A DNA stretch of 64,000 nucleotides, from contig NZ_QLMJ01000016.1 of assembly GCF_003259845.1 (NCBI RefSeq), positions 124,001-188,000 on the forward strand, in the 5' to 3' direction. The translations under genes and the position numbers were made by a program. Positions 18,159 to 26,684 of the stretch are shown piece by piece (position 1 is the stretch's first letter; each line of letters starts with the position of its first letter). Source of the DNA: Actinoplanes lutulentus (lineage in GTDB: Bacteria > Actinomycetota > Actinomycetes > Mycobacteriales > Micromonosporaceae). The notes under the pieces are model-generated. The model was not told where the DNA came from. It was given only the letters and a program-made list of their open reading frames with translations, and did not search any database.

Positions 18159-18659
18159 TCGGGGCGCTTCGAAGCGCCCCAGCCAGGTGGTCAGCAACGC
18201 TTCCAACTGGGCGGCCTCCTCGGGTTTCAACTCCTCGAGGAGCCGCCTCTCGTTGCGCATGTGCTCGGCGAACGCCTGGTCGATCAGCTCGCGCCCGGCC
18301 GTCGTCAGGGCCACCACGCGCCCGCGCCCGTCGGTCGAGCTCACCCGGCGGGTGACCAGCCCGTCGCGCTCCAGCCTGTCGATCCGTTTGCTCATCGCCC
18401 CGGTGGTGACCATGGTGAACACCGCCAGCTCTCCCGGCGCGCGTTCGAAGGGCTCCCCCGCACGCCGCAGAGCGGCGAGGACGTCGAACTCCCCCTCGCC
18501 GAGCCCGTACCGCCGGTAGACCACGCACAGCTGCTCGGTGAGATGGGCGGCGACCCGGTGCAGCCGCCCGATGACGCCCTGTGGCGACACGTCGAGGTCC
18601 GGCCGCTCCCGGGCCCACTCACGCTGGATCCGGCCGACGTGGTCAAGGTTCTCGGTCAC
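18147..18659 (-). CDS. MarR-family regulator
   Basis: The GTG at 18659 gives 170 residues. The winged-helix region is clear: GEFDVLAALRRAG, FTMVTTGAMSKRIDRLERDGLVTR and the wing with SSTDGRGRVVALT. It is divergent from an EamA transporter with only 42 bp between start codons, and that gap carries two matching palindromes. It very probably represses the transporter and itself. Its last codons overlap the 3' end of the FKBP gene by 12 bp. Confidence 0.9.
   Translation of the reverse strand: MTENLDHVGRIQREWARERPDLDVSPQGVIGRLHRVAAHLTEQLCVVYRRYGLGEGEFDVLAALRRAGEPFERAPGELAVFTMVTTGAMSKRIDRLERDGLVTRRVSSTDGRGRVVALTTAGRELIDQAFAEHMRNERRLLEELKPEEAAQLEALLTTWLGRFEAPRSGG
18161..18180. terminator. Perfect 20-bp palindrome between convergent genes
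   Basis: GGGGCGCTTCGAAGCGCCCC starts 2 bp after the FKBP stop and lies inside the last codons of the MarR gene. It has no U-tract. It may act as a hairpin that ends or stabilises the FKBP transcript. Confidence 0.45.
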
Positions 18660-18675
18660 AGCCCTGACTATATAT

Positions 18676-18708
18676 CTTCCCGGGAAGCTACATTGTCTTC
18701 CATGGAAG
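18676..18708. promoter_or_regulatory. Twin MarR-type operators
   Basis: Two perfect 12-bp palindromes, CTTCCCGGGAAG (18676-18687) and CTTCCATGGAAG (18697-18708), share CTTCC-NN-GGAAG arms with centres 21 bp apart, i.e. two helical turns. The second contains the ATG of the EamA gene. Confidence 0.75.
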
Positions 18709-19625
18709 CTAAACTGCGCTGGACGCTGATCACCGCGCTGGCGCCGATCACCTGGGGCACGACGTACTACGTCACGCACCAGTTCCTGCCCGCCGACCAC
18801 CCGCTGTACGGCGCGGCCCTGCGAGCCCTCCCGGCCGGCCTGCTGCTCCTGCTGATCAACCGCCGGCTCCCCCGCGGATCCTGGTGGTGGAAATCGCTGG
18901 TCCTCGGCACCCTCAACATGGGCGCGTTCTTCGCCCTCATCTATCTGGCCGCGCAGACCCTGCCGACCAGCATCGCGTCGACGATCATGGCGCTTTCTCC
19001 GGTCGTACTCATGCTCTTCGCCTGGAGCGCGCTGCGCGAGAAACCGCGACCGGCCCACCTGGCCGGAGCCGCGATCGGCATCGCAGGCGTCAGCCTCATG
19101 CTGTTCACCGGTCCGGTGGCCGTCAACGCGACAGGCGTCCTCGCCTCGGTGTCGGCCATGGTGATGTCGTCGTTCGGCTACATCCTGGCGAAAAAATGGA
19201 GCGCCGGCACCGACGTCTTCTCCCTGACCTCGTGGCAACTGATCGCCGGCGGCCTGATGCTGACCATCGCCGCCGTCGCCGTCGAGGGCACACCGCCGCG
19301 GGTCAGCGGGCAGGAGTTCGCCGCCTTCACCTACGTCACGGTCGTCGCGACAGCCCTGGCGTTCGCGGCGTGGTTCACCGGCCTGCGCCACCTGACCGCC
19401 GGCACGGTAGGCCTCATCGGCCTCCTCAACCCGGTCACCGGCGTCCTGCTCGGCGTGGTCCTGGCCGGCGAAACCCTCAGCCCCCGCCAGCTGCTGGGCC
19501 TCACGCTGGTCTTCGCCGGCATCCTCCTGGGCCAGGCGGTCAGCTCGCGCTTCCCTTCAACCCCCTCGGGTACGCCCAAAGCCCCGCGAGTCCCCACCCC
19601 CGCCCCCGCCGCCCCCAGCAAGTGA
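18702..19625 (+). CDS. EamA-family (DMT) transporter
   Basis: The 307-residue protein starts at the ATG embedded in an operator palindrome. About ten hydrophobic helices form two EamA repeats (ALAPITWGTTYYVTHQF... and the second half ending LVFAGILLGQAV), followed by a Ser/Pro tail. It is likely an exporter of a small metabolite. The divergent MarR gene and the operator over the start codon indicate tight repression until a MarR ligand appears. Confidence 0.9.
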   Translation: MEAKLRWTLITALAPITWGTTYYVTHQFLPADHPLYGAALRALPAGLLLLLINRRLPRGSWWWKSLVLGTLNMGAFFALIYLAAQTLPTSIASTIMALSPVVLMLFAWSALREKPRPAHLAGAAIGIAGVSLMLFTGPVAVNATGVLASVSAMVMSSFGYILAKKWSAGTDVFSLTSWQLIAGGLMLTIAAVAVEGTPPRVSGQEFAAFTYVTVVATALAFAAWFTGLRHLTAGTVGLIGLLNPVTGVLLGVVLAGETLSPRQLLGLTLVFAGILLGQAVSSRFPSTPSGTPKAPRVPTPAPAAPSK

Positions 19626-19655
19626 CCCACCCGCACCCAGCGAACCCCAGACTCC

Positions 19656-19694
19656 GTGTCGAGTTAAGGCGCGGACCGCACCCAAATTCGACAC
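19656..19694. repeat. 39-nt palindromic element, copy 1a
   Basis: This 39-nt sequence has perfect GTGTCGA/TCGACAC end arms and a partly complementary GC-rich interior. It lies between the convergent EamA and FecE-type genes, 22 bp before copy 1b. It is the same length as copies at 19717, 30816 and 53637. Confidence 0.75.
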
Positions 19695-19716
19695 AAGCCA
19701 GCAAACCGCGGAGCGC

Positions 19717-19755
19717 GTGTCGAGTTTGGGCGCGGATCGGACCCGAAATCGACAC
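19717..19755. repeat. 39-nt palindromic element, copy 1b
   Basis: This second copy in the same gap has identical 7-bp arms and is also 39 nt long. Folding pairs most of the interior (TTTGGG with CCCGAAA) around a central A. It may serve as a bidirectional terminator or a REP-like element. Confidence 0.75.
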
Positions 19756-19795
19756 ACCCGTTGGGCCCGCGCGGTTGTGGCTGGGTCGCTTCGGG

Positions 19796-20569
19796 TCAGG
19801 CGGGGACGACTATGGGGGTGCCGGCTATCGGGTCGGGGATTATGACGCAGGTCAGGCCGAAGACCTTCTCGACCAGTTCGGCAGTGATGACCTCGGACGG
19901 CGGGCCCTCGGCCACGATCGCGCCGCCGGACATCGCGATGATGTGGTCGCAGAAGCGGCTGGCCAGGTTCAGGTCGTGCAGGACCGCGACGATCGTCTTG
20001 CCGGACTCCTCGTTCAGCGTGCGCAGCAACCGGAGCAGCTCGACCTGGTGGTTGATGTCCAGGAACGTCGTCGGCTCGTCGAGCAGCAGCAGGTCGGTGT
20101 CCTGGGCGAGGGCCATCGCCACCCACACCCGCTGGCGCTGGCCGCCGGACAACTGCGCGAGCGGCCGCGACGCCAGATCGGCCGTCCCGGTCGCCTCCAG
20201 CGCGGACGCCACTGCCGCGTGGTCGTCGTCGGTCCAGCGCCGGAACCAGCCCTGATGCGGATAACGTCCCCGCGACACCAGGTCGGCGACCGTGACACCG
20301 TCCGGCGCCAGAGGGGACTGCGGCAGCAGGCCCAGCACCTTGGCCACGTCGACGGTGCTCATCTCGGTGAGCGCCTTGCCGTCGAGATGGACGGCGCCAC
20401 CGCGGGGTTTCAGCAGCCGGGCCAGGCCGCGGAGCAGCGTGGACTTGCCGCAGGCGTTGGCGCCGACGATGGCGGTCACCTTGCCGTCGAGCACGTCGAG
20501 GGAAAGGTCGTGCACGACCGGTCGGTCGTCGTATCCGAGGGTCAGGTCTCGGGCGTTGAGCCGTGTCAC
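19796..20569 (-). CDS. Iron-siderophore ABC transporter ATP-binding protein (FecE-like)
   Basis: The GTG at 20569 lies right after a GGAGGG site and overlaps the permease stop (GTGA), giving 257 residues. Walker A is GANACGKST, the signature is LSGGQRQR, Walker B is LLLLDEPTTFLD and the switch histidine is in VLHDLNLA. It powers import with the two FecCD-type permeases encoded upstream. It is the last gene of the iron-box-controlled operon. Confidence 0.93.
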   Translation of the reverse strand: MTRLNARDLTLGYDDRPVVHDLSLDVLDGKVTAIVGANACGKSTLLRGLARLLKPRGGAVHLDGKALTEMSTVDVAKVLGLLPQSPLAPDGVTVADLVSRGRYPHQGWFRRWTDDDHAAVASALEATGTADLASRPLAQLSGGQRQRVWVAMALAQDTDLLLLDEPTTFLDINHQVELLRLLRTLNEESGKTIVAVLHDLNLASRFCDHIIAMSGGAIVAEGPPSEVITAELVEKVFGLTCVIIPDPIAGTPIVVPA

Positions 20570-21600
20570 CCTCCGGCTCCCTTCCGGTTCGTGGTGGCGA
20601 GCAGCCACAGCAGGTAGGGCGCGCCGACCGCCCCGGTGACCACGCCGGTGGGCAGCGAGACCGGGAGCAGATGGACGGCGACGAGATCAGCGGTGAGCAG
20701 CAGTGCCGCGCCGACCAGCGCGGCCGCCAGGATGCCGCCGGTGGCCGGGCCGAGCAGGCGGTTCGCGACCGGGCCGGCGACCAGGGCCACGAAGACGACC
20801 GGGCCGGCCACGGCCACGGCGAGGGCCACGAGCAGGACCGCGGTGCCGAGCAGGGCGGCGCGGCTCAGTTCGGTACGCGTACCCAAGGCCCGTGCCGTGT
20901 CATCGCCCAGCTCGAGTGCTCTGAGGTGTCGTTGCAGTCCGATGGCGAGCAACAGCAGCGCCGGTAAGGCGTACAGAAGGATCTGAAGTTCTTGATCGCT
21001 GGCCTGACCCACGGAGCCGGTGAGCCAGTGCATGGCCTGGCGTGCCTCGGTCAGGCGGGCGCGGCTGAGGACATATCCGACGAGGCCGTCGAAGAACGCG
21101 GCGACGCCGATGCCGATCAGGATGAAGCGGTACCCGCTGACGCCGTCGCGCCAGGCGAGCACGTACATCAGCAACGCGGCGAGGAGGGCGCCGCCGAGGG
21201 CGAACGCGCAGACGACGAGCCCGGCGGCCTGCAGGAACACGATGCCGCCGGCGGCGGCGAGGCTCGCGCCGGAGGTGACGCCGACGAAGTCCGGTGAGGC
21301 GAGCGGGTTGCGCAGCAGCTGCTGGAAGATCGTTCCGGAGGCGCCGAGGGCGAGGCCGACGGTGAGGCCGGCCGTGGCGGTCGGCAGGCGCAGGCCGCGC
21401 ACCACGAAGTCGACGCCGGGGTTGGCTTCCAGGTGCAGCACCGAGGTGATCACCTGGAGGGCGGTCAGCCGGAAGCTGCCGACCATCATGGTCACCACGA
21501 ACAGGGCGGCGACCACGCAGGCCAGTGCAATGGTCACGGCGAGCGAGCGGACGGTCCGGCGGCGATGGGTCGCCTTCACCGCGACAAGCGTCAGGGTCAT
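20566..21600 (-). CDS. FecCD-family siderophore permease (second)
   Basis: This is a 344-residue integral membrane protein with about nine to ten helices and the family segments GLALGASGTIFQQLLRNPLASPDFVGVTSGASLAA and VAGPVVFVALVAGPVANRLLGP. It forms the membrane channel with the first permease. ATGA and GTGA overlaps tie it to both neighbours. Confidence 0.93.
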   Translation of the reverse strand: MTLTLVAVKATHRRRTVRSLAVTIALACVVAALFVVTMMVGSFRLTALQVITSVLHLEANPGVDFVVRGLRLPTATAGLTVGLALGASGTIFQQLLRNPLASPDFVGVTSGASLAAAGGIVFLQAAGLVVCAFALGGALLAALLMYVLAWRDGVSGYRFILIGIGVAAFFDGLVGYVLSRARLTEARQAMHWLTGSVGQASDQELQILLYALPALLLLAIGLQRHLRALELGDDTARALGTRTELSRAALLGTAVLLVALAVAVAGPVVFVALVAGPVANRLLGPATGGILAAALVGAALLLTADLVAVHLLPVSLPTGVVTGAVGAPYLLWLLATTNRKGAGG

Positions 21601-22607
21601 GCCTCCACCAGCCTGGCGTATCGGACGATGCCCACGAACACCGGCGCGCACAGTACGGCGAGGACCACGCCGACCTGGAGTTCGCCGGGTGCGCCGGCGA
21701 TCCGGCCGAGCACGTCGGCGAGCAGCAGCACGATCGGGGCGAGCAGCATCGAGTACGGCAGAATCCACCGGTAGTCGGGCCCGCAGATGAACCGTGCCAG
21801 GTGCGGCACGACCAGGCCGATGAAGACGATCGGCCCGCAGGCGGCGGTGGCGGCGCCGGCCAGGATCGCGACGACGCCGAACGCGGCGGCCCGGGTCAGC
21901 CCGACCCGCTGGCCGAGGCCGCGGGCGGTGTCCTCGCCGAGCGCGAGCCCGTTGAGGACCCGGCCCAGACCGAGCGACGCGACGAGTCCGAGCAGGATGA
22001 ACGGGGCGACACCGACGAGGATCGGCGTGTACCGGCCGGCGAGCGAGCCGACCTGCCAGAACCGCAGCTCGTTCAGGGCGTCGATGTTGGTCATCACGAT
22101 CGCCGAGGTCACCGAGGTGAGCCCGGCGGTCACGGCCGCGCCGGCCAGGGCCAGCTTGACCGGTGTGGCGCCTTCGCGGCCCATCGACGCGATGGTGTAG
22201 ACCAGGAACGTGGCAATGATCGCCCCGCCGAACGCGAACCAGACGTAGTAACTCACGCCCTGGATCCCGAGCACCGTGATGGCGAAGACGACACACGCGG
22301 CCGCGCCGGAGTTGATGCCCATGATGCCCGCGTCGGCGAGGGGGTTGCGGGTCACGCCCTGCAGGATCGCGCCGGCGACGCCGAGGGCGGCGCCGGCGAG
22401 AATCCCGACGAGCGTACGCGGAACCCGCAGTTCGAGGGTGACCGTGCTGGTGATCGTACCGTCGTCGCCGAGATTCCCCAGCGCCCGCAGGACATCCGTG
22501 AGGTCGATCGACCGGGATCCCTGGGTGACGCTGAGGAACGCGACGACGGCGAGCAGAGCGACGAGCAGGACGAGCCCGGAGGCTCGGTTAGTTGCCGATG
22601 TTCTCAT
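21597..22607 (-). CDS. FecCD-family siderophore permease (first)
   Basis: This 336-residue membrane protein shows GAALGVAGAILQGVTRNPLADAGIMGINSGAA and CGPIVFIGLVVPHLARFICGPDYRW, which are typical of BtuC/FecCD permeases. Its start lies 20 bp inside the end of the substrate-binding protein gene. It pairs with the second permease as a heterodimer. Confidence 0.93.
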   Translation of the reverse strand: MRTSATNRASGLVLLVALLAVVAFLSVTQGSRSIDLTDVLRALGNLGDDGTITSTVTLELRVPRTLVGILAGAALGVAGAILQGVTRNPLADAGIMGINSGAAACVVFAITVLGIQGVSYYVWFAFGGAIIATFLVYTIASMGREGATPVKLALAGAAVTAGLTSVTSAIVMTNIDALNELRFWQVGSLAGRYTPILVGVAPFILLGLVASLGLGRVLNGLALGEDTARGLGQRVGLTRAAAFGVVAILAGAATAACGPIVFIGLVVPHLARFICGPDYRWILPYSMLLAPIVLLLADVLGRIAGAPGELQVGVVLAVLCAPVFVGIVRYARLVEA

Positions 22608-23610
22608 CAGCGCCGTTGATCGCGGTGGTCAGCTTCTCCAGCTCGGTCGCGAAGTCGCCGTAGGTGTGCAGCCAGTACGCCGGCCACGCCGTGACGGCTC
22701 CGGCCTTGGCGGCCTTGATCTCGAACCAGGTCGGCTGCTTCTTGCCGAACTCGGCGTTGAGCGTGTCCTTGTACGCGCGACCGTCCCACAGGATCAGGTC
22801 GGGCTGGTACTTGTCGGCGTTCTCCCAGCTCAGCGTCTCCCAGTACGGGAAGTCCTTGTCGGGTGCGGCCGGGTCGAGGACCTTGAGGCCCCAGCGCTGG
22901 AAGTCGAGCAGCTCGGGGGCGTACTTCGGGTTGGCGACGTACACCTTCTCGTCGGTGGGCGACATGCCCGCGGCGGTCAAGTTCGGCTTCGCGGCGGTCG
23001 CGGCCTTGAACGCGGTCACCGCGGTCTCGAAACGCTTCTTGTTCGCCGCGATCTGCGGGTCGTCCACCTTGGCACCGAGGCTCGTGGCGAGCGCTTCGTA
23101 GCCTTCCGCCAGGTCGACGATCGACTCACCCTGGGAGACACCCACGATGGGCGCGAGCTCAGCGAGCTTCTTGCTCTTCTCGTCCACTCCCTCTTCCAGG
23201 CCGCTGTACGCCTTCTCGGCCGGCCACCAGTCGCCGACGATCAGATCCGGGGCGAGGGAGGCCGCCTTCTCGACGTCGATCTTGCCCCACTCCTCGCCGA
23301 GGATGGTGATCCCGGTGAGGTCGAGGTCCTTGAGGTTCAGGTCGGTCTTGACCGGCTCGTCGGCGTAGATGCCGACCGGCTTGATGCCGAACGAGATCAG
23401 CGCCGCGGCCTCGCCGGCGTGCGCGATGATCCGGCTCGGGGTCTTGTCGGCCTTGACGACGTCGCCGTTTCCACTGGTGAACGACCACGGCCCGGAGGCG
23501 GCGGCGGTTTCGTCGGCGGGGGCGTCGTTGCTGCCGCACCCGGCGAGCACAGCGCCCAGAGTCGCGACGGCCAGTACTGAACGCCAGGTCTGCATATGCG
23601 GGTTTTCCAT
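22588..23610 (-). CDS. Siderophore-binding lipoprotein
   Basis: The 340-residue protein (or 335 from the ATG at 23595) begins with a lipoprotein signal ending in LAGC (Cys25 counted from 23610). The mature part is a class III binding protein: PSRIIAHAGEAAALISFGIKPVGIYA at the N-terminal lobe, GEEWGKIDVEKAASLAPDLIVGDWW, then the C-terminal lobe. It should capture a ferric siderophore outside the membrane. No siderophore biosynthesis genes are in the window. An IdeR/DtxR box lies 19 bp upstream. Confidence 0.93.
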   Translation of the reverse strand: MENPHMQTWRSVLAVATLGAVLAGCGSNDAPADETAAASGPWSFTSGNGDVVKADKTPSRIIAHAGEAAALISFGIKPVGIYADEPVKTDLNLKDLDLTGITILGEEWGKIDVEKAASLAPDLIVGDWWPAEKAYSGLEEGVDEKSKKLAELAPIVGVSQGESIVDLAEGYEALATSLGAKVDDPQIAANKKRFETAVTAFKAATAAKPNLTAAGMSPTDEKVYVANPKYAPELLDFQRWGLKVLDPAAPDKDFPYWETLSWENADKYQPDLILWDGRAYKDTLNAEFGKKQPTWFEIKAAKAGAVTAWPAYWLHTYGDFATELEKLTTAINGADENIGN

Positions 23611-23628
23611 TCAAGGTCGACTCGGTGA

Positions 23629-23647
23629 TTAGGTTAGGCTAACCACA
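23629..23647. promoter_or_regulatory. IdeR/DtxR-type iron box
   Basis: TTAGGTTAGGCTAACCACA matches the 19-bp actinobacterial iron-box consensus at nearly every position, with only the last bases deviating. It sits just upstream of the binding-protein gene, so the transporter should be repressed by Fe(II)-bound IdeR/DtxR. Confidence 0.9.
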
Positions 23648-23755
23648 GGTCACAGGTTTTGCATAGGCGGCCCTCCCGGATGCTTCCCGGCCGCGTACTG
23701 TCGTGCTTGTCATCGCCCCGGACCCCGGCGCCGCCATCCACGCCGAGGGCCCGCC

Positions 23756-24187
23756 ATGGAAGCGTTTCAGACAATCGTCTCGCCCGACATCGTCGACGTC
23801 CTGCGCGCCGAACATCTGCGGATCCGGCAGCTGTGCGACGACGTCCGCGACCAGAAACGGGGCGCGCTCGCCGCCTTACGACACGCCGTCCACCTGCACC
23901 AACTCGGTGAGTCCGCAGTGGCTCATCCGGCCGTGCGCAACAGCGGGCCGGCCGGCGACGCCATCGCCCGCGCCTGCCAGGCACAGGGGGCGGAGCTCGA
24001 ACGGACCGTCACCGAACTCGAACGCCGCGGCTTCGACGACGGACTCGCGGCGGTGAACCGGGCACTGCTCGACCATGTGACGCGCCAGGAGAGGGACGAG
24101 TTTCCGCTGCTGCGCCGCCATGTGTCCACGCAACGGCTGCACATGATGTCCGGCACGATGCACGATGTCCGGGTGATGGCCGGCTAG
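23756..24187 (+). CDS. Hemerythrin-like (HHE domain) protein
   Basis: The 143-residue helical protein has an HHE pattern: EHLRIRQL near residue 20, HQLGESAVAHPAV at 48-60 and LLDHVTRQERDEFPLL near 110. Such domains bind a di-iron or other metal centre and sense or store oxygen or nitric oxide; the role here is unknown. It lies next to the iron-uptake operon, divergent from the iron box, which hints at iron-linked expression. Its 3' end overlaps the TetR gene by 4 bp. Confidence 0.75.
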   Translation: MEAFQTIVSPDIVDVLRAEHLRIRQLCDDVRDQKRGALAALRHAVHLHQLGESAVAHPAVRNSGPAGDAIARACQAQGAELERTVTELERRGFDDGLAAVNRALLDHVTRQERDEFPLLRRHVSTQRLHMMSGTMHDVRVMAG

Positions 24188-24804
24188 CGCCTGTCGTGCC
24201 CTCGCGTTCCCAGCAGCGCGTCGATGAGGTCGGCGAGCGGCTGCCGCAGCTCGTCCTCGCCGGCCGCACTCAGTGGCTGAATGCCGAGAGTGGACCGCAG
24301 CAGCACCATGCCGAGAACCGCGGCGAGCAGGATCTGGGCGCGCAGCAGCGTGGACTCGTCGATCGTGTTGCCGGTCTTCACCGCGACCTTCTCGCTCAGG
24401 GCGCGCAGGAAGTCGCGGCGCAGGTCGTCGATGCGCTCGTCGCCGGAGGTCCGGACGAGCAGGAGCAGCCCGTCCCGCAACCGATTCTCGCCGGGCTCTA
24501 TTTTTCCGGGTGTGTCGCTGAGCCGGCGGGCCAGGCGGGCCGCGATCTCACCGTGGCCGAGGTCGTCGGTGCCGCGGCCGACGTCGGTGACCGCGTCGGT
24601 CAGGCACGCCTGGAACAGGCCTTCCTTCGACGTGAAATAGCGGCTGATCAGTGCCACGTTGACGCCCGCCTCGTCGGCGATGTGACGGACCGTCGTGGCC
24701 GCGTACCCGTCGTGCGCGAACCGGCGGCGCGCCACGTCGAGCAGGTCCAGCCGGGTCTGCGCAGCGTCGCGGCGGCGCCGCGGCAGCGCCCCACTCGTGG
24801 TCAC
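24184..24804 (-). CDS. TetR-family regulator of the adjacent MFS pump
   Basis: The GTG at 24804 with a GGAGAGGG site gives 206 residues. The HTH region is ATTVRHIADEAGVNVALISRYFTSKEGLFQAC. It is divergent from an MFS transporter, and the 134-bp gap contains two matching operator sequences flanking a promoter. It very probably represses the pump and itself until drug or metabolite binds. Confidence 0.9.
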   Translation of the reverse strand: MTTSGALPRRRRDAAQTRLDLLDVARRRFAHDGYAATTVRHIADEAGVNVALISRYFTSKEGLFQACLTDAVTDVGRGTDDLGHGEIAARLARRLSDTPGKIEPGENRLRDGLLLLVRTSGDERIDDLRRDFLRALSEKVAVKTGNTIDESTLLRAQILLAAVLGMVLLRSTLGIQPLSAAGEDELRQPLADLIDALLGTRGHDRR

Positions 24805-24859
24805 GTGACCCTCTCCCCTCGATCGCGGCCGCAATCACGCCGTCACCCGACGGAGTGTG

Positions 24860-24920
24860 ACGTAAACAACCGTTTACTAACGGCCTGAGCTGCCGATAAT
24901 AAGTCAGCAAGCGTTTACTT
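24860..24920. promoter_or_regulatory. Promoter of the MFS gene between two TetR operators
   Basis: Two related sites lie at 24860-24879 and 24901-24920; read on the minus strand both fit AGTAAACGSTTGYTKAC. The first contains perfect GTAAAC/GTTTAC arms. A promoter TTTACT (24873-24878), 16 bp, GATAAT (24895-24900) is enclosed between them. Site centres are 41 bp apart, four helical turns. Confidence 0.7.
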
Positions 24921-24938
24921 CTAGCATCCGAGGACACC

Positions 24939-26444
24939 ATGACCCAATCCATCGAAGAGACCGGATCCTCCGGATCCGCGAAGACCGAAGGCCGGGGTAC
25001 GGGCGGCAACCTGCTGGTGCTCTACCTGGCACTCGGCGGCCTGGCGTTCGCGGTGCTCCAGTCCCTCGTCTCCCCCGCGCTCTCCACGATCGGCCACGAG
25101 CTGAACGCGTCGACCAGCGACGTCAGCTGGGTCGTCACGTCGTACCTGCTCTCGGCGTCGGTGCTCACGCCGATCCTCGGCCGGCTCGGTGACATCGCCG
25201 GCAAGCGCAAGGTGCTGATCGGCGTCCTGGCAATCCTCGCCGCCGGCACGGTAGTCGCCGCCCTGGCGCCGAACCTGGCGGTGCTGATCGTCGGACGCAT
25301 CCTGCAGGGCGCGGCGGGCGCGATCCTCCCGCTGTCGATCGGCATGGTCCGTGACGAACTCCCCCGCGAGAAGGTCGCCACCACGGTCGGCCTGATCTCC
25401 GCGATCTTCGGTGTCGGCGCCGGCATCGGCATCGTGGCCGCCGGCCCGATCGTCGAGCACCTCTCCTGGCACTGGCTCTTCTGGCTGCCGCTGGTCCTGG
25501 TCGTCATCGCCCTGATCGGCGCGATCTTCGGAATGAAGGAATCCCCGGTACGCACCCCCGGCAAGCTCGACGTCATCGGCGCCTCGATCCTGTCCGTGTC
25601 GCTCGTCGCGCTGCTGCTCGCGATCAGCAAGGGCCAGTCGTGGGGCTGGGGCGAGGCCAAGGCCATCGGCCTGCTCGCCCTCGGCGTCGTCGGCCTGATC
25701 GTCTTCGTCCTCGTCGAGCTCCGCGTCAAGGAGCCGCTGATCGACATGAAGCTCATGAAGATCCGCGGCGTCTGGGCCACCGACCTGGTCGCCCTGATCC
25801 TCGGCTTCGCCATGTTCGGCACGTTCCTGCTGGTCCCGACGCTGCTCCAGCTGCCGGAGGCCACCGGGTACGGCTTCGGCAAGTCGGTCTCCCAGGCCGG
25901 CCTGTTCCTGCTGCCGACCGTCGTCATGATGGTCATCTTCGGCCCGATCGCCGGCATCCTGACCCGCAAGTACGGCCCGAAGCTCCCGATGTTCCTCGGC
26001 GCCGTCTTCGTGGTCGCCGCGTTCACGCTGCCCGCCCTGGGCCACGGCGCCATCTGGCAGGTCCTCGGGTCCGGCGTTCTGACCGGTGCCGGCATCGGCT
26101 TCGCCTTCGCGGCGATGTCCAACGCCATCATCGAGGCCGTCCCGGCCGCCCAGACCGGTGAGGCGACGAGCGTGAACACCATCGCCCGCACCATCGGCAG
26201 CAGCATCGGCACCGCGGTCGTGGCCGCCGTGATCACCTCGAACACCACCCCGCAGGGCCTGCCGACGGACGCTGCCTTCACCAACGGGTTCTGGGTGTGC
26301 GCGGGTGTCGCGGTGCTGGCCGTGGTGGCGGCGCTGCTGCTGCCGGCCGCCCACAAGCGCCACGAGGAAGCCGTCGAGGCGGGCGTGAGCGACCTCCCGC
26401 CCGAGCCCGACGAGATCCACGTGCTGCACCGCACCAACGCCTGA
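24939..26444 (+). CDS. MFS drug-efflux transporter, DHA2 (14-TM) type
   Basis: This is a 501-residue protein with about 14 helices. Motifs include LGRLGDIAGKRKVLIG (loop 2-3), GRILQGAAGAILPLSIGMV and a motif-C-like GVGAGIGIVAAGPIVEHLSWHW, typical of EmrB/QacA-like proton-driven exporters. CCGAGGA precedes the ATG. The C-terminal tail is acidic and cytoplasmic. It is regulated by the divergent TetR. Confidence 0.92.
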   Translation: MTQSIEETGSSGSAKTEGRGTGGNLLVLYLALGGLAFAVLQSLVSPALSTIGHELNASTSDVSWVVTSYLLSASVLTPILGRLGDIAGKRKVLIGVLAILAAGTVVAALAPNLAVLIVGRILQGAAGAILPLSIGMVRDELPREKVATTVGLISAIFGVGAGIGIVAAGPIVEHLSWHWLFWLPLVLVVIALIGAIFGMKESPVRTPGKLDVIGASILSVSLVALLLAISKGQSWGWGEAKAIGLLALGVVGLIVFVLVELRVKEPLIDMKLMKIRGVWATDLVALILGFAMFGTFLLVPTLLQLPEATGYGFGKSVSQAGLFLLPTVVMMVIFGPIAGILTRKYGPKLPMFLGAVFVVAAFTLPALGHGAIWQVLGSGVLTGAGIGFAFAAMSNAIIEAVPAAQTGEATSVNTIARTIGSSIGTAVVAAVITSNTTPQGLPTDAAFTNGFWVCAGVAVLAVVAALLLPAAHKRHEEAVEAGVSDLPPEPDEIHVLHRTNA

Positions 26445-26460
26445 CGTTCGCTCTCTTCAT

Positions 26461-26496
26461 GGCTGTGGCCGCCGGGGTCTCCCGGCGGCCACAGCC
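26461..26496 (+). terminator. Strong hairpin after the MFS gene
   Basis: Perfect 16-bp arms (GGCTGTGGCCGCCGGG and its complement) with a GTCT loop begin 16 bp after the stop. There is no clear U-tract, as is common for actinomycete terminators. Confidence 0.8.
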
Positions 26497-26543
26497 ACTT
26501 CCGCAAGATCCCAGCTAGCGCGCGGGATGCGACCACTCGCCGC

Positions 26544-26624
26544 GTGCCGAGTTCGGGTGCGTATCGAACCCCGCCTTCACACGCACGGACCGTTTCCAGC
26601 GCGCGTGTCGAATTTCGGTGCGGC
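26544..26624. repeat. Degenerate and half copies of the 39-nt palindromic element
   Basis: 26544-26582 is again exactly 39 nt with decayed arms (GTGCCGA and TTCACAC). 26605-26624 resembles the left half (GTGTCGAATT) without a right arm. They open the 594-bp gap between the MFS and P-loop kinase genes, in which no coding gene is supported. Confidence 0.55.
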
Positions 26625-26684
26625 GGTGCTGGCGGGAGCCGGTCTCCGAACCGAGCCGTAGCGCAGCGAGGTAATCGGACCCTC

